Shown here: piece after piece, positions 10,615-20,200 of the stretch
Layout: each line of letters begins with the position of its first letter
How positions within the stretch are numbered: position 1 is the first letter of the stretch
Assembly: GCA_037783415.1 (NCBI GenBank)
Contig: JAZGTN010000029.1
Coordinates: forward strand, 1,054,001 to 1,118,000
Length of the DNA stretch: 64,000 nucleotides
DNA from: Leptasterias polaris
Taxonomy: Eukaryota; Echinodermata; Asteroidea; Forcipulatida; Asteriidae
Reading direction: 5' to 3'
The notes under the pieces: model-generated
Seen by the model: only the letters and a program-made list of their open reading frames with translations
Database searches by the model: none
Told to the model about the DNA's origin: nothing
Program-made: the position numbers and the translations under genes

Positions 10615-11721
10615 TTAACTGTGGGATACCAACGTGGACGAGCTGTGTTTCAGTTGGAATTCCGCGCTGCTTCGCCTGGACGTCGGCATAGTCTTGAAAG
10701 CCGTTAGTAGGGTCCACGTGTGAGTCAGGGGCTGCTTGCTGTCCCGGCAACACGGACACCAACTCAAGAACATCCTCTTGAAGTGCCGCCGGTAGTTGGA
10801 GCTCATGACGTACAGCACCATGGGGTTTAAGCTGGCACTGAGAGGGGGTAGAAGGTACTTTATATTCAAGTAGAATGTCATGCCCGGCGTGAGGAACACC
10901 GTGATGTCAGGTTCGAATTCTGCCCAGATGTCGTAGATGTGGTAGGGTAGCCAGCAGACGGCAAAGCACACCACCGCGACAAGGACGATGATCGCAAGGC
11001 GGCGGCGGGCCTTGGACTGGGGGTCTCGCCTCCCGTTACCATCCCGCACCTTCTGCCCGATGGTCTTGACGCCGCAGATCAGCGTGTGCGCCGTGAGCGA
11101 GTAGAACATAGATATCAACGCCAATGGGATGATGTAAAGTCCCAAAAACTGCAGAACAAGAAACACCTTATAGTTGTAGCTTTGGTAGGGTAGAGTGCAG
11201 AAGCCGGCACTGTGGGCCATGAAAAAGGCTGGGACGCCGCTCAAGAAAGACAATATCCAGATTGCTACCACGACGCCGAGCGTGTAATTTGTGACGTTGA
11301 TCTTGCGTCGTGCCATCGGACGAGCGATGGCGTAGTAGCGATCGGCGCTGAGCGCTGAGAGAGTGAGAACGGACACCCCCTGCGAAATGTAAATCGAACT
11401 CAATGTTATCCTACAGTACACATCACTGAAAGGCCACGTATGTAAGAAATTGAAGGCCACGGCATCAGGAACGTTCATGACCAGAAAGACAAAATCCCCG
11501 ATCGCCATACTTAGTATCTGTAGATTTGGGATATTTCTCATGTCTCTAAATCCGAGGATGATCAAGATGACGCTGGTGTTCCCCACAATCCCCAGTATTT
11601 GCACCACGAGAACGATGATGGGCACCACAATATCGGCTTCTTCATCGAAGGCCACTGTCTGATTGTTGAACTCGGAGGCAGAAACCTCCATGACTCTGCT
11701 CGGTATGCCGTGTACGTGCAT
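10615..11721 (-). CDS. Class A GPCR, bombesin/endothelin/CCHamide-receptor-like
   Basis: This intact single-exon gene encodes 368 residues, a normal length for a peptide GPCR. It would sit in the plasma membrane and couple a secreted neuropeptide to a G protein. Visible marks: N-glycosylation sequon at N20; TM1 (about 31-56) with GN at 47-48; TM2 with D76; TM3 start Cys103, which would pair with Cys175 in loop 2; DRY at 127-129; basic third loop (about 217-241); CWLP at 256-259 in TM6; NPMVLY at 299-304 in TM7. The tyrosine one place later than in the usual NPxxY is typical of bombesin and endothelin receptors, as are MRNIPN in loop 1 and GVSVLTLSALSADRY in TM3. A CPCC cluster (322-325) offers palmitoylation sites and is followed by a Ser-rich tail. 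An in-frame TAG lies four codons before the first ATG; Met11 is an alternative start. The ligand is not deducible. Confidence 0.93.
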   Translation of the reverse strand: MHVHGIPSRVMEVSASEFNNQTVAFDEEADIVVPIIVLVVQILGIVGNTSVILIILGFRDMRNIPNLQILSMAIGDFVFLVMNVPDAVAFNFLHTWPFSDVYCRITLSSIYISQGVSVLTLSALSADRYYAIARPMARRKINVTNYTLGVVVAIWILSFLSGVPAFFMAHSAGFCTLPYQSYNYKVFLVLQFLGLYIIPLALISMFYSLTAHTLICGVKTIGQKVRDGNGRRDPQSKARRRLAIIVLVAVVCFAVCWLPYHIYDIWAEFEPDITVFLTPGMTFYLNIKYLLPPLSASLNPMVLYVMSSNYRRHFKRMFLSWCPCCRDSKQPLTHTWTLLTAFKTMPTSRRSSAEFQLKHSSSTLVSHS

Positions 11722-12462
11722 ATCAGACAGGTACTATGTGAATGCGAGATGCGGGTTGATCAGTGCAAGTCCAATCACAAGTCTAACCACCTGTCCAACC
11801 TTACCATCGAGAGTGTGGAGTCAAATCCTGTTATAAGATTCAACCCCCCTCTTGAGTCCAATAAAAACGATCGAAGGAAAAAAAAGGGGGGCAGGTGCAA
11901 GTTTCAAAAGGAAATCGGTCCGAAAGTAAAACTTGACCGATTGCTTCTTTTTCAGCTGAGTCTGGTTTCGCTGGAGTTCACGATCTAATTATTTCCAGTC
12001 CAGGAAACGGTAATAAAATCAAATCACTTTGGGTGGACAACAGAAATAGTCGAATAAACTGGCGAGTAAATCTTCCAATGACAAGTGAAGACTGGTTAAT
12101 TACGTACAGGACAAGGTGTTCACCCCTGTCTCATGTTCCAATTAAGCAGATCAAGGGCAGGGCCTCACTCCTCCGCACCGCAAACAAACGAGCTCATGAT
12201 ACTCTTGAACAGTCCAACCTCAGATCATTACATCCAAATATCGCATGACCAGCCGAGAAACGGTACACACAGCACGACTTAGTGTCAGGTTTCGTATAGT
12301 TGCCTAGACGACTTTCCCTGCCATACACAGCGAAGGAGCAGCTTAATTAAAAAGCTTTACTGCGTCTGTTTCCTGATCACACAGCCACCCTTCGGGATAG
12401 TGCCTTGCATCCGTCACCGTACACCACCGGCTTCTCCAGACTAATTTCACTTACACGCACCG
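11722..12462. promoter_or_regulatory. Intergenic region between divergent GPCR and candidate exon
   Basis: This 741-bp stretch separates the GPCR start (minus) from a candidate first exon (plus), so it is the natural place for one or two promoters. I see no strong TATA box or CCAAT box. An A-rich run followed by GGGGGG lies near 11878-11890. The open frames here (11599-11988 and 12033-12248) are not protein-like. Confidence 0.35.
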
Positions 12463-12603
12463 ATGGGAGAGTCCGAAGATGGCAACAAGGACGACCTGTC
12501 TTTAAATCAGCATGGTCAGGGCACGATCCTCCTTGCCGTGTCTGAGCGGCACTCGACGGTGGCGGGGGCGTCGCTCGGCGAGCTGAATGCTGCTGCTGGA
12601 CCG
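12463..12603 (+). CDS. Candidate first coding exon of an unrecognised gene
   Basis: The ATG at 12463 sits in a good context (caccgATGG) and opens 47 codons that end exactly at CCG followed by GTAAGC, a strong splice donor, in phase 0. The exon is clearly more GC-rich than its surroundings. The peptide begins MGESEDGNKDDLSL and continues with a low-hydrophobic, Ala/Gly/Ser-rich stretch, so it looks like a disordered N-terminus. Without splicing, the frame would stop about 17 codons later. I do not recognise the protein and could not identify the next exon. It lies divergent to the GPCR. Confidence 0.4.
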
Positions 12604-13226
12604 GTAAGCCTGCAGAGGATTGCACAAAGAAAATATGAAAGAGATACAAAAGTGTGAGATGGCTTTTAAGTGTTTACCTGATGCCTGACTTGTCCGGCTA
12701 ATTTGGATGCCGCTATAAGGACCAGCGTTGACAGGGAGAGCTGTCCGTTTCAATTTAGCCGCTTCCCCCTGATGGATTCTCAGGCAGGGTAATACTGCCT
12801 GAATTGCGGCGGAAGAAACGGAACTTCGTATTAAGAAATTTCTTATCCGATGGTGAATTAATCACCTATATAAGTTTATAATGAATAAGTTTGGGGAAAG
12901 TAATTCGACCGAGCTCTTTTAAACTGTTTTAATTTATTAGGAAATGTAGCAGAAGTTAGGAAGCCACAAGCTGATTCCAACTGGTTGTAAAACCAACTAA
13001 ACGCAGACTTGAACAAAGCTGTCTTTTGCTATTGAGGCACAATATGACCTTGCTCTTAACGTTTTGTAGTAAAACGTTTTGTCCACTTAATTGTTTCTCT
13101 GTGTGTGTGTACCCCCCCCCCCCCCGAAAAAACATTAAACAAAAAATAATAAAAAACAAAACCTGGTAAAACCCCCAAAACCAAAACCTAAAACCCACAA
13201 AAAGAAGAAGAAAAAAAAGAATGGTA
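12604..13226. other. Non-coding stretch with poly(C) and A-rich tracts
   Basis: If the exon at 12463-12603 is real, this is the start of its intron. It contains a run of about 15 C's at 13111-13126, followed by an A/AAAC-rich stretch up to 13220. No gene seen. Confidence 0.4.
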
Positions 13227-13494
13227 TACAGCAATCCTTCACCGATCTTGAACTCTTGGTGGCAGCAGATATGCCTCCATTACTGCGGTGTACCTGGGTG
13301 GTACTGCGCTGCCTAGCGACTGGTATAAGGTTTGGGCTACACGGCGATCATTTGATCAGTCGCGGGTTATTGGACTTTCACTTTGCAAATCGCTTAAACC
13401 CGTCGCTAGGCAGCGCAGTACCACCCAGGTACCACCGCAATAATGGCGGTATCTGCTGCCACCAAGAGTTCAAGATCGGTGAAGGATTGCTGTA
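13227..13494. mobile_element. Palindromic MITE with TA flanks
   Basis: The arms 13227-13320 and 13402-13494 are near-perfect reverse complements (about 93 bases, a few mismatches) around an 81-base loop. Both ends begin TACAGCAATCC and are flanked by TA, as expected for a mariner-type target duplication. It has no coding capacity of its own. The open frames at 13256-13501 and 13443-13643 are incidental. Its RNA would fold into one long hairpin. Confidence 0.8.
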
Positions 13495-13501
13495 TACGTA
13501 A

Positions 13502-14866
13502 TGCGTCACGTGATAGTATTAAATGCGTTATTAAATGCAATATGGCAATTAAAATGGCCGATATATCCAGCGGCCATCTTGATTTTCTACCATTTTTAGG
13601 GATTCAAACTAGTGAACAAATGTTATCAATGAAATATTTCTAATTTCCAATGTGTTTCAGGCCAATAATACTATATAGTGATTAGGCAAGCTGCAGTATT
13701 AGTAAAGCAATGACCATGAAACGCAGTTTTTCGAGTATGAAGTCTTTAGGGTAATTTGGGTTTCCACGCGATTTCGCTCGGCCCCACCGGTCTCATCCAA
13801 GAATTGTCAAAGGTTAGCATATAAGCCTATGACGGTAAATCACAAATGTGAATGTTTATACAAAACTTCAAAAACGACTAACCTTGACTAGATTCCAATG
13901 TTACAGAAAAAGGAGAAAAACAAGATAATAATAATCAAAAAAGGTAGAACAAAAATCATTTTGTCTGCCTGAAAGTGATCCAAATCCTTATCGCTCAGAT
14001 CTCACGCACACAAATTGAACGGAATCATTGCAAGCAACAAAATATTACTACAGGGGACAGAATTACTTAAGCTCCCTGCCCTTATTGGTGATGAGAATCT
14101 CGATCGCTCATATCAATGTCGACTGTTAGCGGCAATGCACGATCTCTAGACAACGGCAGTGCTTGGAGGCGACAGAACATGTCACCCGCCATCGAACTTC
14201 ACAATTTGATTATTTGGTAAACCGTCAGGAATTTCGAAGAGTACTTCAATCACAAATCAAGGAGAACATCAGGCTTAATTCCTTTACCCTTTTTCTTTCT
14301 TTTTAAAGAGTTTTCGTCTCCAATCGATTTTGTTTCTTTCTTCATGTAAACACATTGGATGGCAAAGTTTGCCACTTCTGGAGATGTTGTCGATATTATA
14401 TGCGGACGATATCTGCTCTGTAATTTAATCTCAATCTGGTGCCAAAGTGCCCTATGTCTGGACAAAAAAGCTCAACCTGTGTTTGTGCATGATGTTTGTT
14501 TGTTGGCACTGCAATTGCATAACAACGCGTGGTATCTTGTTTTATTACACGCCAGCTCTTGTGGAGTTCTCAAAACTCTGCAGTGAGGGCCGCTGTCATC
14601 ACATGCTGACAGTATTTCAATATGTCTATTGTCGGTGAAGACGGGAAGGAAAAATAAACTGGTTCCTTTTTGAACAGCAAATATTTGCATCCATTACTGT
14701 TACTAGATACAAGGAATATGACCAAGATGGTGGCATCATGATGTAGTTCTAGGCGGTTAGTTGCACTTGCCTGAAAGTCAAGCCTGTAGCTAAAGCACTG
14801 TATACACTTTCTTGTCCAGTTGTTTTAGCCTTAAACAAGTCAGTTATATAAAAGTCACTGAATAAA
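13502..14866. other. Non-coding stretch
   Basis: No gene, RNA gene or transposon end recognised. Several overlapping short frames around 14250-14690 on both strands are not protein-like. Confidence 0.4.
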
Positions 14867-14888
14867 ATATATATATATATATATATAC
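14867..14888. repeat. (TA)n microsatellite
   Basis: About ten TA dinucleotide units in a row, directly upstream of the hAT-like MITE. Confidence 0.85.
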
Positions 14889-14946
14889 CAAAATATACCA
14901 ATGGTTACACAACGTAACTGTACTGATGCTCTTTTATCAGATAACT

Positions 14947-15217
14947 ATGGTGGCCCTGAAGGGACATTACACATTCGCGAATTGTTTCACGACATTGCAT
15001 ACGTGTGCGCACATATTCGCGAATTGTTTCACGACATTGCATACGTGTGCGCACATATTCGCGAATTGTTTCACGACATTGCATACGTGTGCGCACACAT
15101 TCGCGAATTGTTTCACGACATTGCATACGTGTGCGCACATATTCGCGAATTGTTTCACGACATTGCATACGTATGCGCACACGTTTGCGATATGCGATGT
15201 CCCTTCAGGGCCACCAT
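14947..15217. mobile_element. hAT-like MITE carrying a 42-bp minisatellite
   Basis: The 271-bp element has 21-base terminal inverted repeats (starting ATGGTGGCCCTGAAGGGACA) and is flanked by an identical 8-bp direct repeat AGATAACT at 14939-14946 and 15218-15225. An 8-bp duplication is the hallmark of the hAT superfamily. The interior (about 14971-15183) is five tandem copies of a 42-base unit holding the palindromes TTCGCGAA and TGTGCGCA. Because 42 is a multiple of three and no unit contains a stop in several frames, long open frames run through on both strands; one encodes a repeated HIRELFHDIAYVCA. These frames are by-products of the repeat and not genes. Confidence 0.85.
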
Positions 15218-15225
15218 AGATAACT

Positions 15226-16612
15226 CATCCATTCAGGCAGAAACATATACAGCTAATCCACACCTTCATCTCGGCCATTTAATATCATACTTTTCGATAG
15301 AAAATGCGACTACAACGTGAGCTCAAATGTAGGCTCTCTCCTCGTACGGTCTATACAGACCATTATACCCCGAAGCGATCGAGCATGTGTGTGTGAACGA
15401 GAAAGCCTTTCTATAGACGCGTCGCTGGTAAAAGTATCCGGTTCTTTTCTCTGCAGCACGTCAAGGTTTGTCCTTTCTGTACAATCCAATGCAATATCTC
15501 TGCGGGTCGATGCCTATTTAGGTCGCAGAGAGGGATATTCTTTCCCCATTTACACAATCTCATTATTCAAAGAGTCAAGGTTGTCGTTGTATTTCGTGGT
15601 TACCATTATAAACAACGACCGCAGCAGTGAAATTTATTAATATATTGTTGTCAATAGGTTTGGTTTGGCATAATATTACTAGAAAGCAATGGGTAGGCTA
15701 CGTGGGGGGGGGGGGGGGGACTTCTGGCTACAGTGACAAACTCCTAAAATAGACTTCGAAGTATGAATGGCTGGAAAACAAATATTTTATAAAACTTTCA
15801 TTCGTATTATAAGGACATTAGACGTTTCACCCGCTGGGATAGCAAGCATAGTGGATTTATAGTCAACAGCGAATTTTGCATTATCCCTTGTTAATCTCCA
15901 ATTAACTAATGAGCCCTTGAAGTGCTTAGAAAATTATTAGAACAAAACAACGGAGGGTCACAGTTGTGGCAAGCTTACCATGCTCCCTGCGTACGCAGTG
16001 CTAATAAACATATATACCTTACAAAATATGAAGTGACCAGATTTGTCTGTTTGGGCCTCGATCTGCTTACGTTCAGTTCAAAATAAAACGAAAACTCGAT
16101 CTTGTAGCTATTTAGTTTTAAGTGCTGCCACAGACTCTACAATTTCACCCTTCAATCTCATGTCCAAGTGTGAAATAATTTAATATTATACCCAACCAAC
16201 GTTTCCCAAAATCTCCTGGTTTCCACCAGTTCGTATTTTCTGCTAAATTCAAAGCTCCTAGAATTGGCCAAAATGAATAAGCCCACCCCCTGCTAACAGT
16301 CAGTTGATGACCCACTCATTCCTCATTGCTTTCATTTAGGTTATTTCAACATCGCTTTGATAAATAGACGCATACATCATTTAATCAATTGACTATTTAT
16401 TTAGTTACTCTTGTGTCGTTTATCGTGTTCCTCGTACAAGTCCCAGGACCGCAAGGGCTCATTTCATTTGCTGGTTTTGTTTTCTGACAGCTTTGGCTCA
16501 TTCCTCTTGTATGATGAAGCTTCACCTTGTGTACCCGCTGCCAATACGCTCAGTTTATTTATTAGATATTACCCCCCACTTGATGTTTAATTTCCGTTCA
16601 GCGCGTACTTCC
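15226..16612. other. Non-coding stretch
   Basis: It contains a run of G's at 15702-15719. A 107-codon frame at 15317-15640 is not recognisable. A strong acceptor-like site (ttcttttctctgcag) lies near 15457, but no convincing exon follows it. No gene called. Confidence 0.4.
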
Positions 16613-16764
16613 CACACTGCAGAAACTGGGGTGTTAAATTTGACACCATGAGTGTTGTCAAAATTAACATCATAGGGTGTTAAAATAACACCAATGTAAT
16701 TGTTTTTGCAGAAATTAGTGTTATTTTAACAACATATGGTGTACATTTGTTTAATTTTTTTTAA

Positions 16765-18277
16765 AGATCTACTTCAACGGCACTAAGATAATTTAAACTT
16801 TGCCGAAATCCAATCAATTTGTGTTTCATGATTACGTATATTTCAAAGAAAATCCTTAGCGGTGGTTGCGTAATTTAAAAAAAGGGTCATTTTGACCAGC
16901 GTTCACCCCCTCCTCATAGCGAGTTTTTGGAAACAGCGTGTCACGTGATGAAAATATACCATAGACTTTGATGACGTACATGAGTGGAAACGGCTTGTTT
17001 ACCCCCCGCGCAGCGGAGTGTGTTTATTGTACGCGTCTATAGCTATTTTCACGGTTACGAAAACAAAATGTCAGACACTAGCGGATCGTGGGAGGAACAT
17101 AGTGTAGACGAAGAAGAATTAGTAAATACATATGATAGTATTGATAGTGAGGATAGCTCTGACGGTTGAGGGAGCTCCTCCGAAGACGAAGAGGGCGTTG
17201 ATGAAGCTGGGGGAGTTGCCGAACCATATACATGTAGGTTTGAGCCACTGGCCGCAGAGGATCGCGAACTTATATATTTCCATTAACGTCAACGTAACAA
17301 CAGGGTGTTTAGATAATCTTCCAAGTTAGCTGGTGGACAGTACAAACGAACTATTCAAACCTAATCTCCCCACTCCAAGCTGTGTACAATTGGGCTTTGT
17401 ACCATTAGCATTTGAAATGGCGCTGTAGGAAACAGCATTTATCTAGAAAATTCAAACTGCCAATTAAGCAGTCTCTGTTTTTTATTTAAATGATCTAGTT
17501 GTAATACATCTAGGATTCCTCAAAAGGTTAAGAGTACAAACGAGATCTTAACAAAGCCCAATTGTACACATCAGCTTGGAGTGGGGAGATTAGGTTTGAA
17601 TAGTTCGTTTGTACTGTCCACCAGCTAACTTGGAAGATTATCTAAACACCCTGTGTTTATGAGCAGATTATCGAAGCCATCAAAGTGCTACCACAAAACA
17701 CCAGTGCTGATGGTGTGAATACCACTAGTTTAATTTTGCATTTTTCACAAACTTGATGTGATATTGTGATGACCAGTTTGAATGAAACCTGTGGCTATTT
17801 ATTATCAACAAACATTTAAAACTATTGTATATAGTATTATGCTACTACAGAAGTACATCCACCGACAGCACATGAGTTCAGGACGGTAAATTATCTCGTC
17901 TTAACTTGGTGAATGTCTTCGAATAATGAGATCATCATACATAGTTACCGTGTAAACACACGACACCTCGCTACTTCCTGGTTTCCCGTCCCAACAAGTA
18001 CGTCATCATTCGCTGGTTCACGCACGTATCCTATAGTGGGTTTGTGGTGCGCGTAAATGCAAGTGCTATAGTATTGGACAAGCACAGTGCCTATGGAGGG
18101 AGCCATGGAAGCGCGCGAGTTTTTAAAAACCCCAAGAAAGGTTTAATTTTTTCAGTTAAAATTACGAAAAAAATATTGGTGTAAAACAATCCAATCTACA
18201 AATTCAGAATACTTAATAACATTACGTATGAGATTAAGAAATCTGTTTTATTTCTCAATTATCGTTGAAGTAGATCT
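16765..18277 (+). mobile_element. Kolobok-like DNA transposon, copy 1 (THAP exon deleted)
   Basis: Both ends read AGATCTACTTCAACG inward and are flanked by TTAA (16761-16764 and 18278-18281), the target duplication of piggyBac and Kolobok elements. The sister copy at 43.47-45.27 kb, in the opposite orientation, is almost identical but 285 bp longer. It keeps a THAP domain exon that is deleted here, and the join shows a 3-base TAC microhomology. THAP plus TTAA points to Kolobok, from knowledge of that superfamily. An internal inverted repeat of about 100 bases (about 17303-17400 against 17555-17655) sits mid-element. With its genes broken, the copy is non-autonomous. Confidence 0.75.
17068..17286 (+). 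pseudogene. Broken acidic N-terminal ORF of the Kolobok-like element, copy 1
   Basis: From the ATG at 17068 (context aaacaaaATG) the frame encodes an acidic, Ser/Asp/Glu-rich peptide (MSDTSGSWEEHSVDEEE...). It hits TGA at 17167-17169, then continues in the same frame with more Ser/Glu/Asp and a PYTCRFEPL-like segment before TAA at 17284. Similar acidic leaders followed by a 'PYxFEP' motif occur in transposon-derived proteins with P2X7-like tail domains; that link is from memory and weak. The same TGA is present in the second copy, so the break predates the split of the two copies. An upstream ATG at 16984 is probably not the start. Confidence 0.5.
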
Positions 18278-18287
18278 TTAAGGGCGT

Positions 18288-18617
18288 ATCTAAAGCCCTT
18301 TTTACACTACTCTATTCCCCGTGGGAAACCCCGTGGAATGACGGTCGGCCTTTTCACACTATGATCGCTTTACCCCCGTCTGCCCCGGCAAGTGGGTATA
18401 CCCCGGGGAATAGCCACCCCTGCTCCGGAGTAGGGGTAAGCGGTAAAACCCCGGGATATTCTTGAAACATGCAACAGGAACCCAGTGGAATAGGGACCTA
18501 GGCTGATGGGATAGTGTGAAAGTGCGCCGGGGTAACCGTAGGGTAAAAAAAAAAACCGGGGCCTCCACGGGGCTGTAATCCACGGGAGTAAGAGATGCAG
18601 TGTGAAAAGGGCTTATA
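18288..18617. mobile_element. Nested MITE with AAGCCCTTTT ends
   Basis: The left end reads TAAAGCCCTTTTTACACT and the right end, in reverse complement, TATAAGCCCTTTTCACACT. A second, internal inverted pair (ttttcacactatgatcg near 18350 and atgggatagtgtgaaag near 18506) gives a double-hairpin structure. It lies between the Kolobok-like element and the right end of the outer element. No coding capacity. Confidence 0.65.
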
Positions 18618-18691
18618 AGTGACAACACCCATGGTATCAATTTTAACACCCCAGTTTTTGCAGTTCAGCTGGATTAGATTCACCTTAGTGT

Positions 18692-18714
18692 AATTTTTTT
18701 TTTTTTTTTTTTTT
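18692..18714 (+). repeat. Poly(T) tract
   Basis: About 22 T residues just right of the nested transposons. It may be the poly(A) tail of a retroposed sequence read on the minus strand. Confidence 0.8.
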
Positions 18715-18787
18715 ACCAGGGTTTTAATGTACCTGTCTTTTTGTGTAGACAAATACAAATGCGAATTAATAAACCACGATGGAAACT

Positions 18788-18842
18788 GACCGGATAGCTC
18801 AGTTTTAATACGGTGGTCGCAGGTTCAAGTCCCGCTCTAGTC
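18788..18842 (+). pseudogene. Truncated tRNA-like sequence
   Basis: It begins CCGGATAGCTCAG (A-box region of a tRNA) and has a perfect B-box-like GGTTCAAGTCC and a 3' part 'CGCTCTAGTCG' that could pair with the 5' end. The anticodon arm and variable region are missing, so it cannot be a functional tRNA. It is either a tRNA pseudogene or the head of a decayed SINE. Confidence 0.55.
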
Positions 18843-19390
18843 GTATTTTCTTTGTTCGACTCAAAACTAAATACAACAGTGAATCCTACATCAAACCTAG
18901 AGCATGGTTGATTTTCACTGTACGTTTGTCAAACTCATGAACACTATACCCCTTTTTGAGGTCACTTTATATTTCGGTGACTCCGTATAACATTTGAATG
19001 ACGTAATGATTGAGCCAATAAGAGTAAAGTTTCACCAGACGCTTTCGAAATCATTGACATTATTAATAACCTCCATGATAAAATTCGGTTAAAATCCTGG
19101 ATGCAATATTTACACGAGTAATTGATTGAACGCATACATCAATCACACGTGGACAATTTTCCTTTTCGTAAACTGCTTTCGAATTCATGATACTTGAAAG
19201 CATAACAAACAAAAAGCTGTTGGAAGTAGGACGATCTGATAAGACCGGTGATACAGTGGTGTTTGGATAGATAACAAGCTGTATACGTTGTAGACAGTGA
19301 GGGATGTTAATACGAAAGTAAGACGGGTGTATTCCTGTGTGATAAATAAACACCATATGATAAATCGATAGTGATGCACCATCGTGTTTG
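18843..19390. other. Non-coding stretch
   Basis: No gene recognised. The 134-codon minus-strand frame (19063-19467) overlaps the inverted-repeat arm of the next element and is not protein-like. Confidence 0.4.
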
Positions 19391-19471
19391 TACGGAAGCC
19401 GGATAGTGCCAGGAAATAAGAAGTGAAATATTTTTTCATGAGCGCGATAATATTTTTTTGGTACCATTTAT

Positions 19472-20030
19472 CTGGCGGCCGCCACTTATTATCCGGCGGC
19501 CGCCACTTAATTAAGTGGCGACCGCCACTTAATTAAGTGGTGACCGCCACTTATTATCTGGCGGCCGCCACTTAATTAAGTGGTGGCCGCCACTTATTAT
19601 CCGGCGGCCGCCACTTAATTATCCGGCGGCCGCCACTTATTATCCGGCGGCCGCCACTTAATTAAGTGGCGGCCGCCACTTATTATCCGGCGGCCGCCAC
19701 TTAATTAAGTGGCGGCCGCCACTTATTATCTGGCGGCCGCCACTTAATTAAGTGGCGGCCGCCACTTATTATCCGGCGGCCGCCACTTAATTATCCGGCG
19801 GCCGCCACTTATTATCCGGCGGCCGCCACTTAATTATCCGGCGGCCGCCACTTATTATCCGGCGGCCGCCACTTAATTAAGTGGCGGCCGCCACTTATTA
19901 TCCGGCGGCCGCCACTTAATTAAGTGGCGGCCGCCACATATTATCTGGCGGCCGCCACATAATTATCTGGCGGCCGCCACATAATTATCTGGCGGCCGCC
20001 ACATAATTATCTGGCGGCCGCCACATAATA
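19472..20030. repeat. NotI-rich satellite array, left arm
   Basis: Tandem units of 21-22 bases, each a GC-rich palindrome (GGCGGCCGCC) alternating with an AT-rich palindrome-like spacer (ACTTAATTAAGT or ACTTATTATC). A few units carry point variants (gcgaccgc, gtgaccgc, gtggccgc) near the outer end, and the innermost units use 'acataattat'. The array can fold within itself as well as with the right arm. Confidence 0.9.
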
Positions 20031-20124
20031 ATCTGTACCACACGTTCTTTATTTTGCGGATTTTAAGAGGACGGGTCATAGGATTCAGGGGGGGGGGGGG
20101 GGGGGTTAAGAGGACATATCGGGT

Positions 20125-20200
20125 GCGTTCGATTAGCTTCCCCGGGTCGACCCCGGTCTGCTCATCCGGGTGAGTCCCTAACCATGAGCTAATCGAACGC
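20125..20200. repeat. Hairpin in the core of the foldback element
   Basis: The 14-base arms GCGTTCGATTAGCT (20125-20138) and AGCTAATCGAACGC (20187-20200) are perfect reverse complements around a GC-rich loop of about 48 bases. It may be a very small nested element. Confidence 0.7.

Larger units (their letters stand above)
16617..18665. mobile_element. Outer element split by two nested insertions
   Basis: The left end (about 16617-16760) starts CTGCAGAAACTGGGGTGTTA. The right end (about 18618-18665), in reverse complement, reads CTGCAAAAACTGGGGTGTTA, and the match continues through 'gacaccatgagtgttgtca'. So a small element with roughly 45-base inverted repeats was interrupted by a Kolobok-like element and by another MITE. 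A related short element with 'cactgcaaaacc..ggggtgtta' ends lies at 39111-39290. I could not see a clear target duplication. Confidence 0.65.

Noticed and set aside
14971..15183. Could the regular 42-bp repeats be a CRISPR array?
   Set aside because: The units are contiguous with no unique spacers and sit in a eukaryotic transposon.
14901..15320. 139-codon frame with repeated HIRELFHDIAYVCA peptide
   Set aside because: Open frames occur in several frames on both strands because the 42-bp unit is a multiple of three; the array is inside a MITE.
15443..15470. Strong acceptor (ttcttttctctgcag) followed by 9 bases and a GTTTGT donor-like site
   Set aside because: A 9-base microexon cannot be supported without transcripts, and the longer open frame after it is not protein-like.
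18788..18842. Functional tRNA gene
   Set aside because: A and B boxes are present, but the anticodon arm is missing.
19472..20030. Could the NotI-rich repeats be a CRISPR-like or telomeric array?
   Set aside because: Units are palindromic and contiguous, in inverted arms of a larger element, with no spacers and no telomere motif.
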